Positions 1 to 8,516 are shown, counted from the stretch's first letter. The stretch: 45,399 bases of DNA from Candidatus Coatesiibacteriota bacterium (GCA_020356085.1 CP070633.1:1147388-1192786); one strand, 5' to 3'. Numbers and translations: made by a program. The notes: generated by a model from the sequence alone, not told the origin.

Positions 1-189
1 GCCGTCGTCCTGGCCGACGAGCCCTCCGGCAACCTGGACGAACGGACGGCGGAAAACCTGCACGATTTGTTGTTTCGCCTGAACGCCGAGCTGGCGCAGA
101 CGTTCGTAATCGTCACCCACAACCGCGGCCTGGCGGGAAGATGCACGCGAACGTTAAATTTGGAGGGGGGCACGCTACACGAAACGTAA
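1..189 (+). CDS. lolD: LolD-type ABC transporter ATP-binding protein, C-terminal part (truncated by window start)
   Basis: Only the last 62 codons are present. They begin just before a Walker B/D-loop (VVLADEPSGNLDE) and continue to the H-loop histidine in FVIVTHNRGLA. The D-loop style and the ending after a short strand/turn (LEGGTLHET) match the LolD/MacB family of small ATPases that drive lipoprotein release or tripartite efflux. LolD is favoured because the H-loop segment and tail are of LolD length, and the organism encodes Lnt and many lipoproteins. The permease partner would lie upstream, outside the window. The gene ends in a G/C hairpin that overlaps the clpC promoter. MacB/FtsE-type ATPases remain possible. 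Confidence 0.75.
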   Translation, partial: AVVLADEPSGNLDERTAENLHDLLFRLNAELAQTFVIVTHNRGLAGRCTRTLNLEGGTLHET

Positions 190-214
190 CCCCCCGCCAG
201 CTTGCGGGGGGTTT
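188..214 (+). terminator. Hairpin after the LolD-like gene (weak terminator)
   Basis: A perfect 10-bp stem (188-197 with 204-213, six consecutive G:C pairs) with a 6-nt loop immediately follows the stop codon. Only TTT and then G/A-rich sequence follows, so termination may be incomplete. The right arm contains the -35 box of the clpC promoter. Confidence 0.55.
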
Positions 215-230
215 GAAAAAATGTTATAAT
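202..230 (+). promoter_or_regulatory. Promoter of clpC
   Basis: TTGCGG (202-207), a 17-nt spacer and a perfect TATAAT (225-230). The -35 sits in the 3' arm of the preceding terminator hairpin. The predicted leader is about 50 nt and ends with a GGGGTGAAGAG-like ribosome-binding site ahead of the ATG at 290. Confidence 0.7.
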
Positions 231-289
231 TACTCGTAAAAAACGGAATCGCGAGGTATCTCCCGAAGTGTGGGGTGAAGAGTTAAAAT

Positions 290-2740
290 ATGCTGGATAA
301 ATTTACGGCCCGCGCCCGCAAAGTAATCCTAATCGCGCGCGAGGAGGCGACGCGCCTCCACCACGACGCCGTCGGCACCGAACACATCCTGTTGGGCCTT
401 ATTCGCGAGGGCGAAGGCGGCGCCGCGACCGTGCTCCGCAAATTCGGCCTCTCGCTTGAGATGATCCGGAGGCAGGTCGAAAAACTGGTCCCGCCGGGAG
501 GCGGCATGCGGACCGTGGGCGACATTCCGTTTACCGCCCGCGCCAAATCCGTCATCGGCCACGCCGTCGAGGAATCCGGCCTGCTGAACCACAACTACGT
601 CGGGACCGAACACCTCTTGCTAGGCATTATCCGCGAGACGGAGAGCGTCGCGGTCAAGGTCCTGACGCATCTCAACCTCGACCCCGACGACGTCCGGCTG
701 GAGGTCATTTCCAATCTCGGGACGGGCGAGAAGACCGCCCGCGGCCGCCGGCGGAAGTCCAAGACGCCGGTCCTGGACGAGTTCGGCCGCGACCTGACGG
801 GGCTCGGCCGGGAGGGCGAGCTCGACCCGGTCATCGGCCGGGAGGACGAGATCGAACGCGTCATCCAAATCCTCAGCCGGCGCAAAAAGAACAACCCGGT
901 CCTCATCGGCGAGCCGGGCGTCGGTAAAACGGCCATCGTGGAGGGCCTGGCGCAGCGCATCGTCGACAACAACGTTCCGGAGGCCCTCACCGGCAAGCGC
1001 CTCCTGACGCTCGACCTCGCCGCGGTCGTCGCCGGCACTAAATACCGGGGCCAGTTCGAAGAGCGGATGCGGATGATCGTCGAGGAGATCCGTAAAAACG
1101 AGGACGTCATCATCTTCATCGACGAGCTGCACACCATCGTCGGCGCCGGCGCGGCCGAAGGCGCCATCGACGCCTCCAACATGCTCAAACCGGCCCTGGC
1201 GCGCGGCGAGCTCCAGTGCATCGGCGCCACCACCCTCTCGGAGTACCGCAAACACGTCGAAAAGGACGGCGCCCTTGAGCGCCGCTTCCAGACCATTATG
1301 GTCGACGCGCCCTCGGTGGAGGAGACCATCGAGATTATCCAGGGGCTGCGCGACCGCTACGAGGAACATCACCGCGTAAAGATTACGGAGGAGGCCATCG
1401 TCGCCGCCTCCCGCCTCGCGGACCGCTACATCTCCGACCGCTATCTGCCCGACAAGGCGATTGACGTGATCGACGAGGGGTGCGCGATGGTCCGCCTCCG
1501 CCACTCTACGCTCCCGCCGGACATCCGCGACCTCGAGACGAAAATGGCGGAAATGCGGGGCGAAAAAGAAGCGGCCATCGAACGGCAGGAATTCGAGACC
1601 GCCGCCCGGTACCGCGACCGCGAACGAGAATACCGCCTTAAAGTGGAGGAGGCCAAGGAGCGCTGGCGCGCGCTCACCGAACAGGAGGAAAACGTCCTCA
1701 CGGTCGACGACGTCGCTTACATCGTCTCCAAGACGACCGGCATTCCGGTCGACCGCCTCGAGCAGGAGGAGTTCGAAAAGCTCCTCCACATGGAGGTTGA
1801 ACTCCATAAGCGAGTAGTCGGTCAGGACGAGGCGATAGGCGTCGTAACGCGGGCCATCCGGCGGAGCCGGCTCGGCGTTAAAGACCTCAAGCGTCCTATC
1901 GGTTCGTTTATCTACCTCGGCCCCACCGGCGTCGGGAAAACCGAGCTCGCCAAGGCGTTGGCCGAATTCCTCTTCGAGGACGAGGAGGCCGTGATCCGCG
2001 TCGACATGTCGGAATATATGGAGAAGCACACGGTCTCGCGGCTCGTCGGCGCGCCGCCCGGCTACATCGGCTACGAAGAGGGCGGCCAACTCACCGAACG
2101 CGTCCGTCGCAAACCGTACTCGGTCATCCTGCTCGACGAGATAGAAAAAGCGCACCCGGACGTATTCAACATCCTGCTCCAAGTAATGGAGGACGGCCGC
2201 CTGACCGACAACATCGGCCGGACCGTAGACTTCCGCAACACCGTCTTGATCATGACCTCCAACATCGGCGCGCGGCAAATCAAGGACGGCGGAGGCATCG
2301 GCTTCGGCGCCGCGCCGGGAGAGGCGACGTACAAGGAGATCAAAAAGACGGTCATGACGGAGGTCAAGAAGCTCTTCAACCCCGAATTCCTCAACCGCGT
2401 CGACGAGGTCATCGTCTTTCACCCGCTGGATAAAGCACACCTCCGCGAGATCGTGAAACTCATGATCAACGAACTCAAAGCTCGGCTGGAAGAGCACATG
2501 CTCGAGCTGTACTTCACGGACGACGCCAACGAGTTCCTGATGGAAACCGGGTACGACCCGACGTTCGGCGCCCGGCCGCTGCGGCGAACCATCCAAAAAC
2601 ACGTCGAAGATCCGCTAGTCGAAAAATTACTGCGCGAGGAGATCCACCCCGGCGACACCGTCGCGATCGACGTCGCCCCGGAGGCGGAGAAACTTTCGTT
2701 CGAGGTAGTTAAAAGCCTCGCCGGCGCGGAGCAAAGCTAA
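290..2740 (+). CDS. clpC: ATP-dependent Clp protease ATP-binding subunit ClpC
   Basis: An 816-aa HSP100 unfoldase with class-typical length. The order is two N-terminal Clp repeats (about 1-145), an AAA+ D1 domain with Walker A GEPGVGKT near residue 207, a middle domain carrying a UVR-like segment (about 424-457, rich in E/R), and an AAA+ D2 domain with Walker A GPTGVGKT near 544. A GGGIGFG loop near 668 is the expected ClpP-docking loop, so the protein should feed substrates to ClpP. The UVR-containing middle domain identifies ClpC rather than ClpA or ClpB. The start at 290 has a good upstream purine-rich site and the expected [12 protein letters not shown]-terminus. The usual Firmicute neighbours ctsR and mcsAB are absent here, so the adaptor or regulator is unknown. 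It has its own promoter and a terminator-like hairpin. Confidence 0.97.
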   Translation: MLDKFTARARKVILIAREEATRLHHDAVGTEHILLGLIREGEGGAATVLRKFGLSLEMIRRQVEKLVPPGGGMRTVGDIPFTARAKSVIGHAVEESGLLNHNYVGTEHLLLGIIRETESVAVKVLTHLNLDPDDVRLEVISNLGTGEKTARGRRRKSKTPVLDEFGRDLTGLGREGELDPVIGREDEIERVIQILSRRKKNNPVLIGEPGVGKTAIVEGLAQRIVDNNVPEALTGKRLLTLDLAAVVAGTKYRGQFEERMRMIVEEIRKNEDVIIFIDELHTIVGAGAAEGAIDASNMLKPALARGELQCIGATTLSEYRKHVEKDGALERRFQTIMVDAPSVEETIEIIQGLRDRYEEHHRVKITEEAIVAASRLADRYISDRYLPDKAIDVIDEGCAMVRLRHSTLPPDIRDLETKMAEMRGEKEAAIERQEFETAARYRDREREYRLKVEEAKERWRALTEQEENVLTVDDVAYIVSKTTGIPVDRLEQEEFEKLLHMEVELHKRVVGQDEAIGVVTRAIRRSRLGVKDLKRPIGSFIYLGPTGVGKTELAKALAEFLFEDEEAVIRVDMSEYMEKHTVSRLVGAPPGYIGYEEGGQLTERVRRKPYSVILLDEIEKAHPDVFNILLQVMEDGRLTDNIGRTVDFRNTVLIMTSNIGARQIKDGGGIGFGAAPGEATYKEIKKTVMTEVKKLFNPEFLNRVDEVIVFHPLDKAHLREIVKLMINELKARLEEHMLELYFTDDANEFLMETGYDPTFGARPLRRTIQKHVEDPLVEKLLREEIHPGDTVAIDVAPEAEKLSFEVVKSLAGAEQS

Positions 2741-2767
2741 CGCCGCGCGGCGTGAGGATTTCTGAGC

Positions 2768-2799
2768 CCCCCGGGGGGAGCGCGGCCGCCGGGGGTTTT
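2768..2799 (+). terminator. Intrinsic terminator of clpC
   Basis: A seven-bp stem CCCCCGG/CCGGGGG (2768-2774 with 2789-2795), a 14-nt loop and then TTTT. It lies 28 nt after the clpC stop. Confidence 0.6.
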
Positions 2800-2801
2800 G
2801 G

Positions 2802-2818
2802 TTACCGGGCCCCGGTAA
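2802..2818. repeat. Near-perfect inverted repeat before the DUF3467 gene
   Basis: TTACCGGG-C-CCCGGTAA: 8-bp arms around a single central base. It lies 26 nt before the start codon and upstream of the ribosome-binding site. It could be an operator or a small leader hairpin; no regulator can be assigned. Confidence 0.4.
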
Positions 2819-2844
2819 ACCGCCGCCCCGCGTTTGGAGGCATT

Positions 2845-3165
2845 ATGGCCGAAGGAAAGAAAGGGAAAACGCCGCCCGAAAGCCCGCTGGTCCAACCCGA
2901 AATCGAGGAGGAGGTCGCCGACGGCACGTATTCCAACGTGGCCCAAATCGTATTCTCCCCCGCCGAATTCGTGTTCGATTTTGGGCGCGCCGTCCCGGGC
3001 CGGACCGGATTTAAAATCATCAGCCGCATTATTACGACGCCGCTGCACGCCAAACAGTTCCTCCTTACACTCTCGGAAAACGTCTCCCGGTTCGAGGAGC
3101 AGTTCGGCGAAATCCAAATTCCGCGGCAGCCCGCCCCCGGCGAACCCGACGGCTTCAAACAATAG
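2845..3165 (+). CDS. DUF3467 family protein
   Basis: A 106-aa soluble protein. The core from about residue 32 (YSNVAQIVFSPAEFVFDFG) through the LTLSENVSRFEEQFG segment is the pattern of the DUF3467 family, small proteins of unknown function found widely in bacteria. The N-terminus (about 25 residues) is lysine/proline/glutamate rich and probably disordered. The start at 2845 is chosen over in-frame upstream starts because TTTGGAGG lies 4 nt before this ATG and the conserved part begins downstream. The reading frame upstream to 2752 runs through the terminator hairpin. The HIT protein gene starts 2 nt after the stop, so the two are probably co-translated. Function unknown. Confidence 0.85.
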   Translation: MAEGKKGKTPPESPLVQPEIEEEVADGTYSNVAQIVFSPAEFVFDFGRAVPGRTGFKIISRIITTPLHAKQFLLTLSENVSRFEEQFGEIQIPRQPAPGEPDGFKQ

Positions 3166-3167
3166 CG

Positions 3168-3683
3168 ATGGCCGAACGACGCAACCTCTTCGTACCCGGT
3201 AAAACGGAATACGTCAAGGCGAAGCGCTCTCGGGCCGCCGGCGAATGCATCCTCTGCGATATCGCCCGCGGCGCCGACACGGTCGTCAACCTCCAAGTCG
3301 CCCGCGACAACGGCTTCGTCGTCAGCCTCAACTTATATCCCTACAACCCGGGCCACGTGATGATTTTCCCGGCGCGCCACGTCGAGGACCCCCGGGAACT
3401 TTCGCCCGACGAACTGGGCCACCTCGCGCGCCTCCAAAATCTGGCGCTCGACGTACTCGCGGCCGAATACCAGGCCGGCGGATTCAACGTCGGCTTCAAC
3501 CTGGGGGAGGCGGCCGGCGCCTCCCTTCCCCATCTACACCTCCACGTCGTCCCCCGTTATAAGCGGGAGCTCGGCGTCCTCGACGTACTTTCCGGGACGA
3601 AGATTATCATCGAAGACCCGCACGAAACGCAGCGCCGCCTACGCGCCGCCTTCGAACACGCCCTCCAAAAAAGCCGCGGCTAA
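3168..3683 (+). CDS. HIT domain protein, Ap4A phosphorylase-like
   Basis: A 171-aa HIT-family nucleotide-binding protein. The C-terminal active-site motif is PHLHLHVV (His-x-His-x-His, about residues 121-128), whose central histidine forms the nucleotidyl intermediate. Near the N-terminus ECILCDI supplies a CxxC typical of zinc-binding HIT proteins. The run LYPYNPGHVMIFPARHV and the later GGFNVGFNLGEAAG resemble the bacterial diadenosine tetraphosphate phosphorylase-like group (Mycobacterium Rv2613c type) more than Hint phosphoramidases. The likely role is degradation of dinucleoside polyphosphates in the cytoplasm; substrate choice is inferred. No Shine-Dalgarno is obvious and the start lies 2 nt after the DUF3467 stop, so translational coupling is likely. 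Confidence 0.88.
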   Translation: MAERRNLFVPGKTEYVKAKRSRAAGECILCDIARGADTVVNLQVARDNGFVVSLNLYPYNPGHVMIFPARHVEDPRELSPDELGHLARLQNLALDVLAAEYQAGGFNVGFNLGEAAGASLPHLHLHVVPRYKRELGVLDVLSGTKIIIEDPHETQRRLRAAFEHALQKSRG

Positions 3684-3695
3684 CTTCGCCGCGGC
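3667..3695 (-). terminator. Intrinsic terminator of the first GT-C/TPR gene
   Basis: Read on the minus strand: an 8-bp GCCGCGGC stem (3688-3695 with 3673-3680), a 7-nt loop, one C, then six T (3667-3672). It lies between the convergent HIT and GT-C/TPR genes and overlaps the end of the HIT gene. Confidence 0.8.
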
Positions 3696-3719
3696 GGATG
3701 GCCTCCGTATTCGCCCCGC

Positions 3720-5840
3720 TTACTCCACAAACCCCGTGGCCCGCTCGAACGCCTCGTCGCGGCCGCCCCCCGCCGCCAGGTAATCGCGATACGCGCTGTG
3801 GGCCAGCTCCAAGTTACCGGTCTCCACGTACAACGCCGACATGAACGCGAATACGCGGGGATTCCCCGGCTGCAGCGCCGCCTCCCGCTCGAAATACGGC
3901 AAGGCCGCAGCGAATTCGCCGCTCTCGTAGAGGATACGCCCGAGCAGCAATCCCGGCCCCGGAAAACCAGGTTCCTGCTTAATAGCAGCTTCGGCCCAGG
4001 AGGCGGCTTCCGCGGCGTTTCCGAGCTGGTATTGCAGTTCGGCGAAGCGGTAAAAAAGTTGCGCCGACGGCGGCGAAAAAGCCAGCGCGTTCCGATACGC
4101 CCCGTCGGCGCGGCGAAACTCGCCCAGGCCGATATACACTTCGGCCAGCTGCATCCACGCCTCGCCGTATTCGGGTTCGAGCTCAAGCGCGCGGTGCAGC
4201 GAGGGGATCGATTCGCGCAACATCTTCTGCCGCGCCAGGGCGACGGCGAAGTTGAAATGCATGGTGGCATTGTCCGGAGCCGCTAACGTCCCGTGATAAA
4301 ACGCAGTCAGCGCCGTATCCGGCTGCCCCATCTCTTCGTACGAGATGCCGATCATTAGGAACGCCTGGTACATTTCCGGCGACAGCCTCGTCGAGCGGTG
4401 AAAATAGGAGATAGCTTTTTCGTAATTGCCCTCGTCGAAATAGAATTTCCCGTACCGGTAATAACTTTGGCCGAACGCTCCGTCCCGTTTGACGCCGGAG
4501 AGTGGCCACACGGCGAACGCGCCGAGCACGACGGCCGCCGCTGTCATGGCCGCTGCCGCCCGCCACCGCCACCGCCGCCAAGCCTCGTACCACCGCGCCA
4601 ATCCCGCGCCGGCGAAGGCGATCAGTATCGGTATCGCCGGTAGACGGTACCGCGCCGAGATAAAAAATAATAAAACCGATAACCCGTAAGCCGCGACGAA
4701 AATGATCGCCGCTTTTTGGACGAACGTCGACTTGCGCGCCGTTAACAACATCCCCAATACGCCGAACGGCATTACGAAGGCGAACCACGGTACCTGGACA
4801 CGATGGAACGGCGAAATGAATTTCATGAAATAGAAATCGACGTTTAAACTTACCTCGTAGTCGTTCAATAAAAACCGGAATTTCCGCCAGTACAGGCGAG
4901 CGAGGTCCCCGGGATTATCGCGCGCCCAGGTTAACGCGTTTAAAAACCACCGCCGCTGGACCTCGGAGGGTTTAAGTTCCCGCCCTTCCTGCTCCTCGGC
5001 GAGGGAGGTCGCCAAATCGCGGTTCAGCTCTTCCGGCCGCCCCTGGTATATCTGGCCCAAGTTCCAATATACGCCCGTAGCGCGTTCCGAATTGCCGAGG
5101 TAGAAATTCAATCCCCCCTGGGAGGATATGAGAACGAGGTCTTTACCTACGACGGCGTTGCGGACGGTAACGACGCCGACAAGGAAGATGACCGGCGCGA
5201 AGTACCCGAGGAGACGTCGCCAGGTCAAGCGTTTGAGGTAGCACAGGAACAGCGGCACCGCGGCGGCGACGAAGATCAAGAGGTTCCCCCGGTCGAGGGC
5301 GGCTAAACCCAGCAACGCGCCGGCGGCGACGACGTTCCCCACCCGGCCCTCGGCGCCGCGCGCTAAAAAATAAAACGAGCCGGCGATCAGGAAAATATCG
5401 AGGGATACGGGGAGTATGAACGAGCTGAAGAATATCGCGGGGAGATATAATACCCAAATAACGCCGGCGATTTTAGCGGCCCGCTCGCCCAGCGCGCGGC
5501 GCGTAAAGCCGAAGAGGAACAGCGCCGTCCCGACCTCCAAGCCAATATGGAGGAAGCGGATGACGGTGAGGTGAGGACCGATTAATTTATAAATCAGCGC
5601 CAGAAAGTAAGCGTAGAGCGGCCCGATGAAGAAAACGTCGTCGCCGCCGAGCCAGTCGCCGGAGGCGATCCCCTGGGCCCAATTGTTGAAGAAAAACGCG
5701 TCGGGGATGTGGCGGAGGTAACTGAAGAACGGGTCGCCAGCGACGGTCGCGAGGTAAACGGCCCGTGTCGCCACCGTCAACGCGGCCAGCACCAGCGGCC
5801 ACCAGTTAGCGGCCAACCAGTCTTTGAACTTCGACGTCAC
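3720..5840 (-). CDS. GT-C membrane glycosyltransferase-like protein with C-terminal TPR repeats (paralog 1)
   Basis: A 706-aa protein. Residues about 1-440 form a polytopic membrane domain with roughly 10-12 hydrophobic helices. After the first helix the periplasmic loop carries PDAFFFNNWAQ and GPLYAYFLALIY, the layout of ArnT/PMT-type (GT-C, PF13231-like) glycosyltransferases that use polyprenyl-phosphate sugar donors; the loop Asp is the candidate catalytic base. Residues about 455-700 are tandem TPRs (YYRYGKFYFDEGNYEKAISY onward), presumably extracytoplasmic. The N-terminus MTSKFKDWLAANWWP aligns with the paralog at 6203-8326. A strong minus-strand promoter and a terminator frame it as a single gene. 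Likely role: glycosylation of a protein or envelope polymer, with the TPRs binding the acceptor (inference). A non-enzymatic TPR membrane protein is the alternative. Confidence 0.8.
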   Translation of the reverse strand: MTSKFKDWLAANWWPLVLAALTVATRAVYLATVAGDPFFSYLRHIPDAFFFNNWAQGIASGDWLGGDDVFFIGPLYAYFLALIYKLIGPHLTVIRFLHIGLEVGTALFLFGFTRRALGERAAKIAGVIWVLYLPAIFFSSFILPVSLDIFLIAGSFYFLARGAEGRVGNVVAAGALLGLAALDRGNLLIFVAAAVPLFLCYLKRLTWRRLLGYFAPVIFLVGVVTVRNAVVGKDLVLISSQGGLNFYLGNSERATGVYWNLGQIYQGRPEELNRDLATSLAEEQEGRELKPSEVQRRWFLNALTWARDNPGDLARLYWRKFRFLLNDYEVSLNVDFYFMKFISPFHRVQVPWFAFVMPFGVLGMLLTARKSTFVQKAAIIFVAAYGLSVLLFFISARYRLPAIPILIAFAGAGLARWYEAWRRWRWRAAAAMTAAAVVLGAFAVWPLSGVKRDGAFGQSYYRYGKFYFDEGNYEKAISYFHRSTRLSPEMYQAFLMIGISYEEMGQPDTALTAFYHGTLAAPDNATMHFNFAVALARQKMLRESIPSLHRALELEPEYGEAWMQLAEVYIGLGEFRRADGAYRNALAFSPPSAQLFYRFAELQYQLGNAAEAASWAEAAIKQEPGFPGPGLLLGRILYESGEFAAALPYFEREAALQPGNPRVFAFMSALYVETGNLELAHSAYRDYLAAGGGRDEAFERATGFVE

Positions 5841-5960
5841 AGGCGAACTCCCACAACGGTTAATCCCCGCGTACGGGGGGCATGGGTGCTACTTTATAGG
5901 ACTCAGCCGGTCCCGGTACGGCTCTCCTCGCGAACTTGAAATGACTACCGCGAGGCTCCT

Positions 5961-5989
5961 CTTATAGTCCAACCGGCGCGCCTTGTCAA
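5961..5989 (-). promoter_or_regulatory. Strong promoter of the GT-C/TPR paralog 1 gene
   Basis: On the minus strand: TTGACA (5984-5989), exactly 17 nt, TATAAG (5961-5966). The leader is about 115 nt. The -35 box overlaps the 3' edge of the decayed third-copy fragment. Confidence 0.8.
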
Positions 5990-6077
5990 GGGAGAATACG
6001 GCGTCGGCCACCGTCAACGCGGCCGGCGCCGGCCGCCAACGGTTGACCGACACCCAATTCTTCAGTTGCGAACTCAC
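5988..6077 (-). pseudogene. Decayed N-terminal fragment of a third GT-C/TPR copy
   Basis: Within the 362-nt gap between the two paralogs, the minus strand reads from a GTG at 6077 (AAGGGAG upstream) as VSSQLKNWVSVNRW, then PAPAALTVADAVFSL. This aligns with the paralog 1 start MTSKFKDWLAAN..ALTVATRAVYL and the paralog 2 start MRPEFNDWLKKYRW. An 18-nt stretch (6007-6024) is identical to 5770-5787 in paralog 1. Homology stops after about 30 codons, where the promoter of paralog 1 begins. The frame stays open to 5889, but the later residues look unrelated to the family. It is best read as the relic of a deletion inside a former three-gene tandem array. A leader-encoded peptide is a less likely alternative. 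Apart from this and the promoter, nothing else is apparent in the gap. Confidence 0.65.
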
Positions 6078-6202
6078 GACCCGGCTCCCTTGCGAAACCA
6101 AGCACGTCGGGCGGTAGTACTGCGGCTAACACCCGTTTTCGTACGCACGCGTGTCCGGCTTGCCGAGGGTCAACGGCCGACCGCGCGGCAACGTTCAACC
6201 TG

Positions 6203-8326
6203 TCACCGGGGCGGCAGCCCCACTTCCCGCTCGAAGTCCGGATCCGCGGACCCGCCCAAAGCCTCGTATTTCTCGTATGCCCGCGCCGCGGCTTCCCCGT
6301 CCATCAACTCCGCGTACGATACGGCCAATAGGCCGAATACCTCCGGCTTGTGAGGTTGGAGTTCGGCCTCCCGCTCCAAATACGCCACGGCGGCGGCGTA
6401 GTCGCCGCGTTCGAAGCATATCCTCCCCGCTGTGAAATGTGTCCCCGGTAGATTCGGGTCGGCTTCGGCCGCCGCTTCGGCCCACGGTAAAGCTCTCGCG
6501 TTGTCGCCTATGTGGACGAGGATTTCCGCGTATCGGCTCATTGTGCGCGGTTCGCGCGGCGGGATTCCAACCGCCCGGCGGTACGCCGCCTCGGCGCGCC
6601 GGTAATCTCCCAGCGCGATAGAGACCTCGCCCAGCTGCACCCACGCCGCCTCGTATCCGGGATCGAGTTCCACCGCCCGGTAGAGCGGCGGTAATGCCTC
6701 CCCAAAGCGCCCCGCTCGCCCTAGCGCGACGCCGTAGTTGTAGTGAGTCTCGGCGGCGTCGGGCGCGGCCAACGTACCGCAACGGAAGGCGTCGAGCGCG
6801 GTTTCGGTCCGGCCCAACGTCTCGTACGCTACACCCAGCATTATAAAGGACTGATAGAAAGCCGGCGCCGCCGCCGTTGCCTTATTCAAATAATGTATCG
6901 CTTCCCCGTAGTCCCCCTCTTCGAAATAAAATTTGCCCAGCTGGTAATACGCCTGGCCGAAGGGGACGTCGTATCGTATGCCCTTAACGGGCCATACGGA
7001 AAACGCGCCGAGCGCGAACACCGCCGCCGTCAAAGCCGCCGCTGAACGCCAACGCCACCTCCGCCAAAGGTCGTACCAGCGCACCAATCCCGCGGACGCG
7101 AAGGCTATCAAGAGGGGAACCGCCGGCAGTCGGTAACGCGCCGAAACGAAGAAAGCGAGGACCGACACCGCGTACGTAGCGACGAACAGCACTCCCGCCG
7201 TCCGCGCGAACGGCGACCCGCGCCACCCCCTCGCCATACCTATTGCGCCGAACGCTAATACAAAAGCGAACCAGGGAAAGGGCGCGCGATGGAAAAGCGA
7301 TACGAATCTCCTGAAATAAAAATCGGCGTTCAAACTTACTTCGTAGTCGTTGGTTAATAAACGCAGTTTCCGCCAATATAATCTAACCGCGTCTCCCGGA
7401 TTATCGCGCAACCACGCGAAGCCCCGGGCATAAAACCAGCGTTGAACTTCGGAAGGTTTCAACCGGCGGCCCAGCGCGCGTTCCGCAAGGCCGGTCGCGG
7501 CGTCTCGATTCAACGTCCCCGGGTCGCCGGCGTATACGTCTCCGAGATTCCAGTAAACGCCGGCGGCGTTGGCCGAGTTGCCGAGGTAGAAATTGAGGCC
7601 GCCTTGCGACGACACCACGACGACGTCGCCGCCCACCAGGGCGTTGCGCGCCGACGCCGCCAACACTATCACAGCTATCGGCGCGAAGTACGCGGCGAGG
7701 CGACCCCACTTCAAACGCTTGACATGCGCCAAAAAGAGCAGTACGGCCGCCAATACGAAGATTAACAGGTTCGTCCGGTCCAGCACCGCTAGGCCCAGCA
7801 GCGCGCCGGCGCCCGCGAAATTCCCCCACCGTCCCGCTACACCCCGCGCCAACAGGTAAAACGAACCCGTAATCAGGAATACGTCCAACGATACCGGGAG
7901 CAGGAACGAGGTGAAGAAGATAGCAGGCAGGTAAAGTGCCCATATTACCCCCGCCACCTTCGCCGCCCCCTCCCCGAACGCCCGCCGCGCGAACCCGAAC
8001 AGGAATAGCGCCGCGGCCGCGTCCAACGCGATATGTACGAAACGCACCGCCGTTACGTGCGGCCCGATCGCGCGGTAGATTATCCCCAAAAAGTACGCGT
8101 ACAGCGGCCCGATGAAGAAAACGTCTTCCCCGCCGGCCCATTCCCCCGACGAAATCTCCTGTGCCCAATTATTAAAGAAAGCCGCGTCCGGTACGTTCCG
8201 GACGTGCGTGAAGAAGGGGTCGTCGGCCACGGTGATGAAATATGCGACGCGCACCACAACGACGGTCGCCGCCAACGCCAACGGCCAACGGTACTTCTTC
8301 AACCAATCATTGAATTCCGGGCGCAT
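6203..8326 (-). CDS. GT-C membrane glycosyltransferase-like protein with C-terminal TPR repeats (paralog 2)
   Basis: A 707-aa paralog of the 3720-5840 product, collinear over the whole length. The multi-helix GT-C-like membrane domain (about 1-440) has the same loop signature (PDAAFFNNWAQEISSGEW, GPLYAYFLGIIYRAIGPH) and conserved blocks SSQGGLNFYLGNS and NDYEVSLNADFYF. The C-terminal half is a TPR array (GKFYFEEGDYGEAIHYLNKA and further repeats). The shared membrane and TPR blocks imply duplication followed by substantial divergence. GGGATG lies 10 nt upstream of the start. No convincing promoter is seen: the start is only 15 nt past the tRNA-Glu terminator T-run on the same strand, so transcription may depend on read-through. 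Role as for paralog 1 (inferred). Confidence 0.8.
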   Translation of the reverse strand: MRPEFNDWLKKYRWPLALAATVVVVRVAYFITVADDPFFTHVRNVPDAAFFNNWAQEISSGEWAGGEDVFFIGPLYAYFLGIIYRAIGPHVTAVRFVHIALDAAAALFLFGFARRAFGEGAAKVAGVIWALYLPAIFFTSFLLPVSLDVFLITGSFYLLARGVAGRWGNFAGAGALLGLAVLDRTNLLIFVLAAVLLFLAHVKRLKWGRLAAYFAPIAVIVLAASARNALVGGDVVVVSSQGGLNFYLGNSANAAGVYWNLGDVYAGDPGTLNRDAATGLAERALGRRLKPSEVQRWFYARGFAWLRDNPGDAVRLYWRKLRLLTNDYEVSLNADFYFRRFVSLFHRAPFPWFAFVLAFGAIGMARGWRGSPFARTAGVLFVATYAVSVLAFFVSARYRLPAVPLLIAFASAGLVRWYDLWRRWRWRSAAALTAAVFALGAFSVWPVKGIRYDVPFGQAYYQLGKFYFEEGDYGEAIHYLNKATAAAPAFYQSFIMLGVAYETLGRTETALDAFRCGTLAAPDAAETHYNYGVALGRAGRFGEALPPLYRAVELDPGYEAAWVQLGEVSIALGDYRRAEAAYRRAVGIPPREPRTMSRYAEILVHIGDNARALPWAEAAAEADPNLPGTHFTAGRICFERGDYAAAVAYLEREAELQPHKPEVFGLLAVSYAELMDGEAAARAYEKYEALGGSADPDFEREVGLPPR

Positions 8327-8341
8327 TTAGTACATCCCATT

Positions 8342-8363
8342 AAAAAAGCCCCCGAGCGGGGGC
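8342..8363 (-). terminator. Intrinsic terminator of tRNA-Glu
   Basis: On the minus strand, GCCCCCG (8357-8363) pairs with CGGGGGC (8348-8354), followed by six T (8342-8347). It begins 3 nt past the tRNA 3' end and lies just before the start of the GT-C/TPR paralog 2 gene. Confidence 0.85.
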
Positions 8364-8366
8364 CGT

Positions 8367-8438
8367 TAGCGCTACGGGGATTCGAACCCCGGTCTGATGG
8401 CTGAGAACCACCTATCCTAACCCCTAGACGATAGCGCC
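8367..8438 (-). tRNA. tRNA-Glu (anticodon CTC)
   Basis: A 72-nt cloverleaf read on the minus strand. The 7-bp acceptor is GGCGCTA/TAGCGCT (outermost pair G-U) with discriminator A. The D-arm is TCGTCTAGGGGTTAGGAT, as in known tRNA-Glu. The anticodon stem GGTGG/CCATC encloses loop TTCTCAG, giving anticodon CTC. The T-arm CGGGG-TTCGAAT-CCCCG carries the canonical TTCGAAT. No 3' CCA is encoded, so a CCA-adding enzyme is needed. It is flanked by a clear promoter and terminator and is thus an independent unit. GatCA is encoded in the same window, so an indirect Glu-to-Gln route may exist, but that pathway acts on tRNA-Gln. Confidence 0.95.
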
Positions 8439-8447
8439 GTCTCGCTT

Positions 8448-8476
8448 TATATACCTTATTAACCGTGCGATGTCAA
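8448..8476 (-). promoter_or_regulatory. Promoter of tRNA-Glu
   Basis: Minus strand: TTGACA (8471-8476), 17 nt, TATATA (8448-8453), ending 9 nt before the mature tRNA 5' end. It is divergent from the lnt promoter. Confidence 0.85.
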
Positions 8477-8516
8477 CCCCCTATAACGGTTCGGCGTACT
8501 GGCAGGATATCGGAGG

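Noticed and set aside
620-2602. 660-aa open frame on the minus strand
   Set aside because: It lies fully inside clpC on the opposite strand; GC-rich codons keep this frame open. The composition is antisense-like and no family pattern or ribosome-binding site was found.
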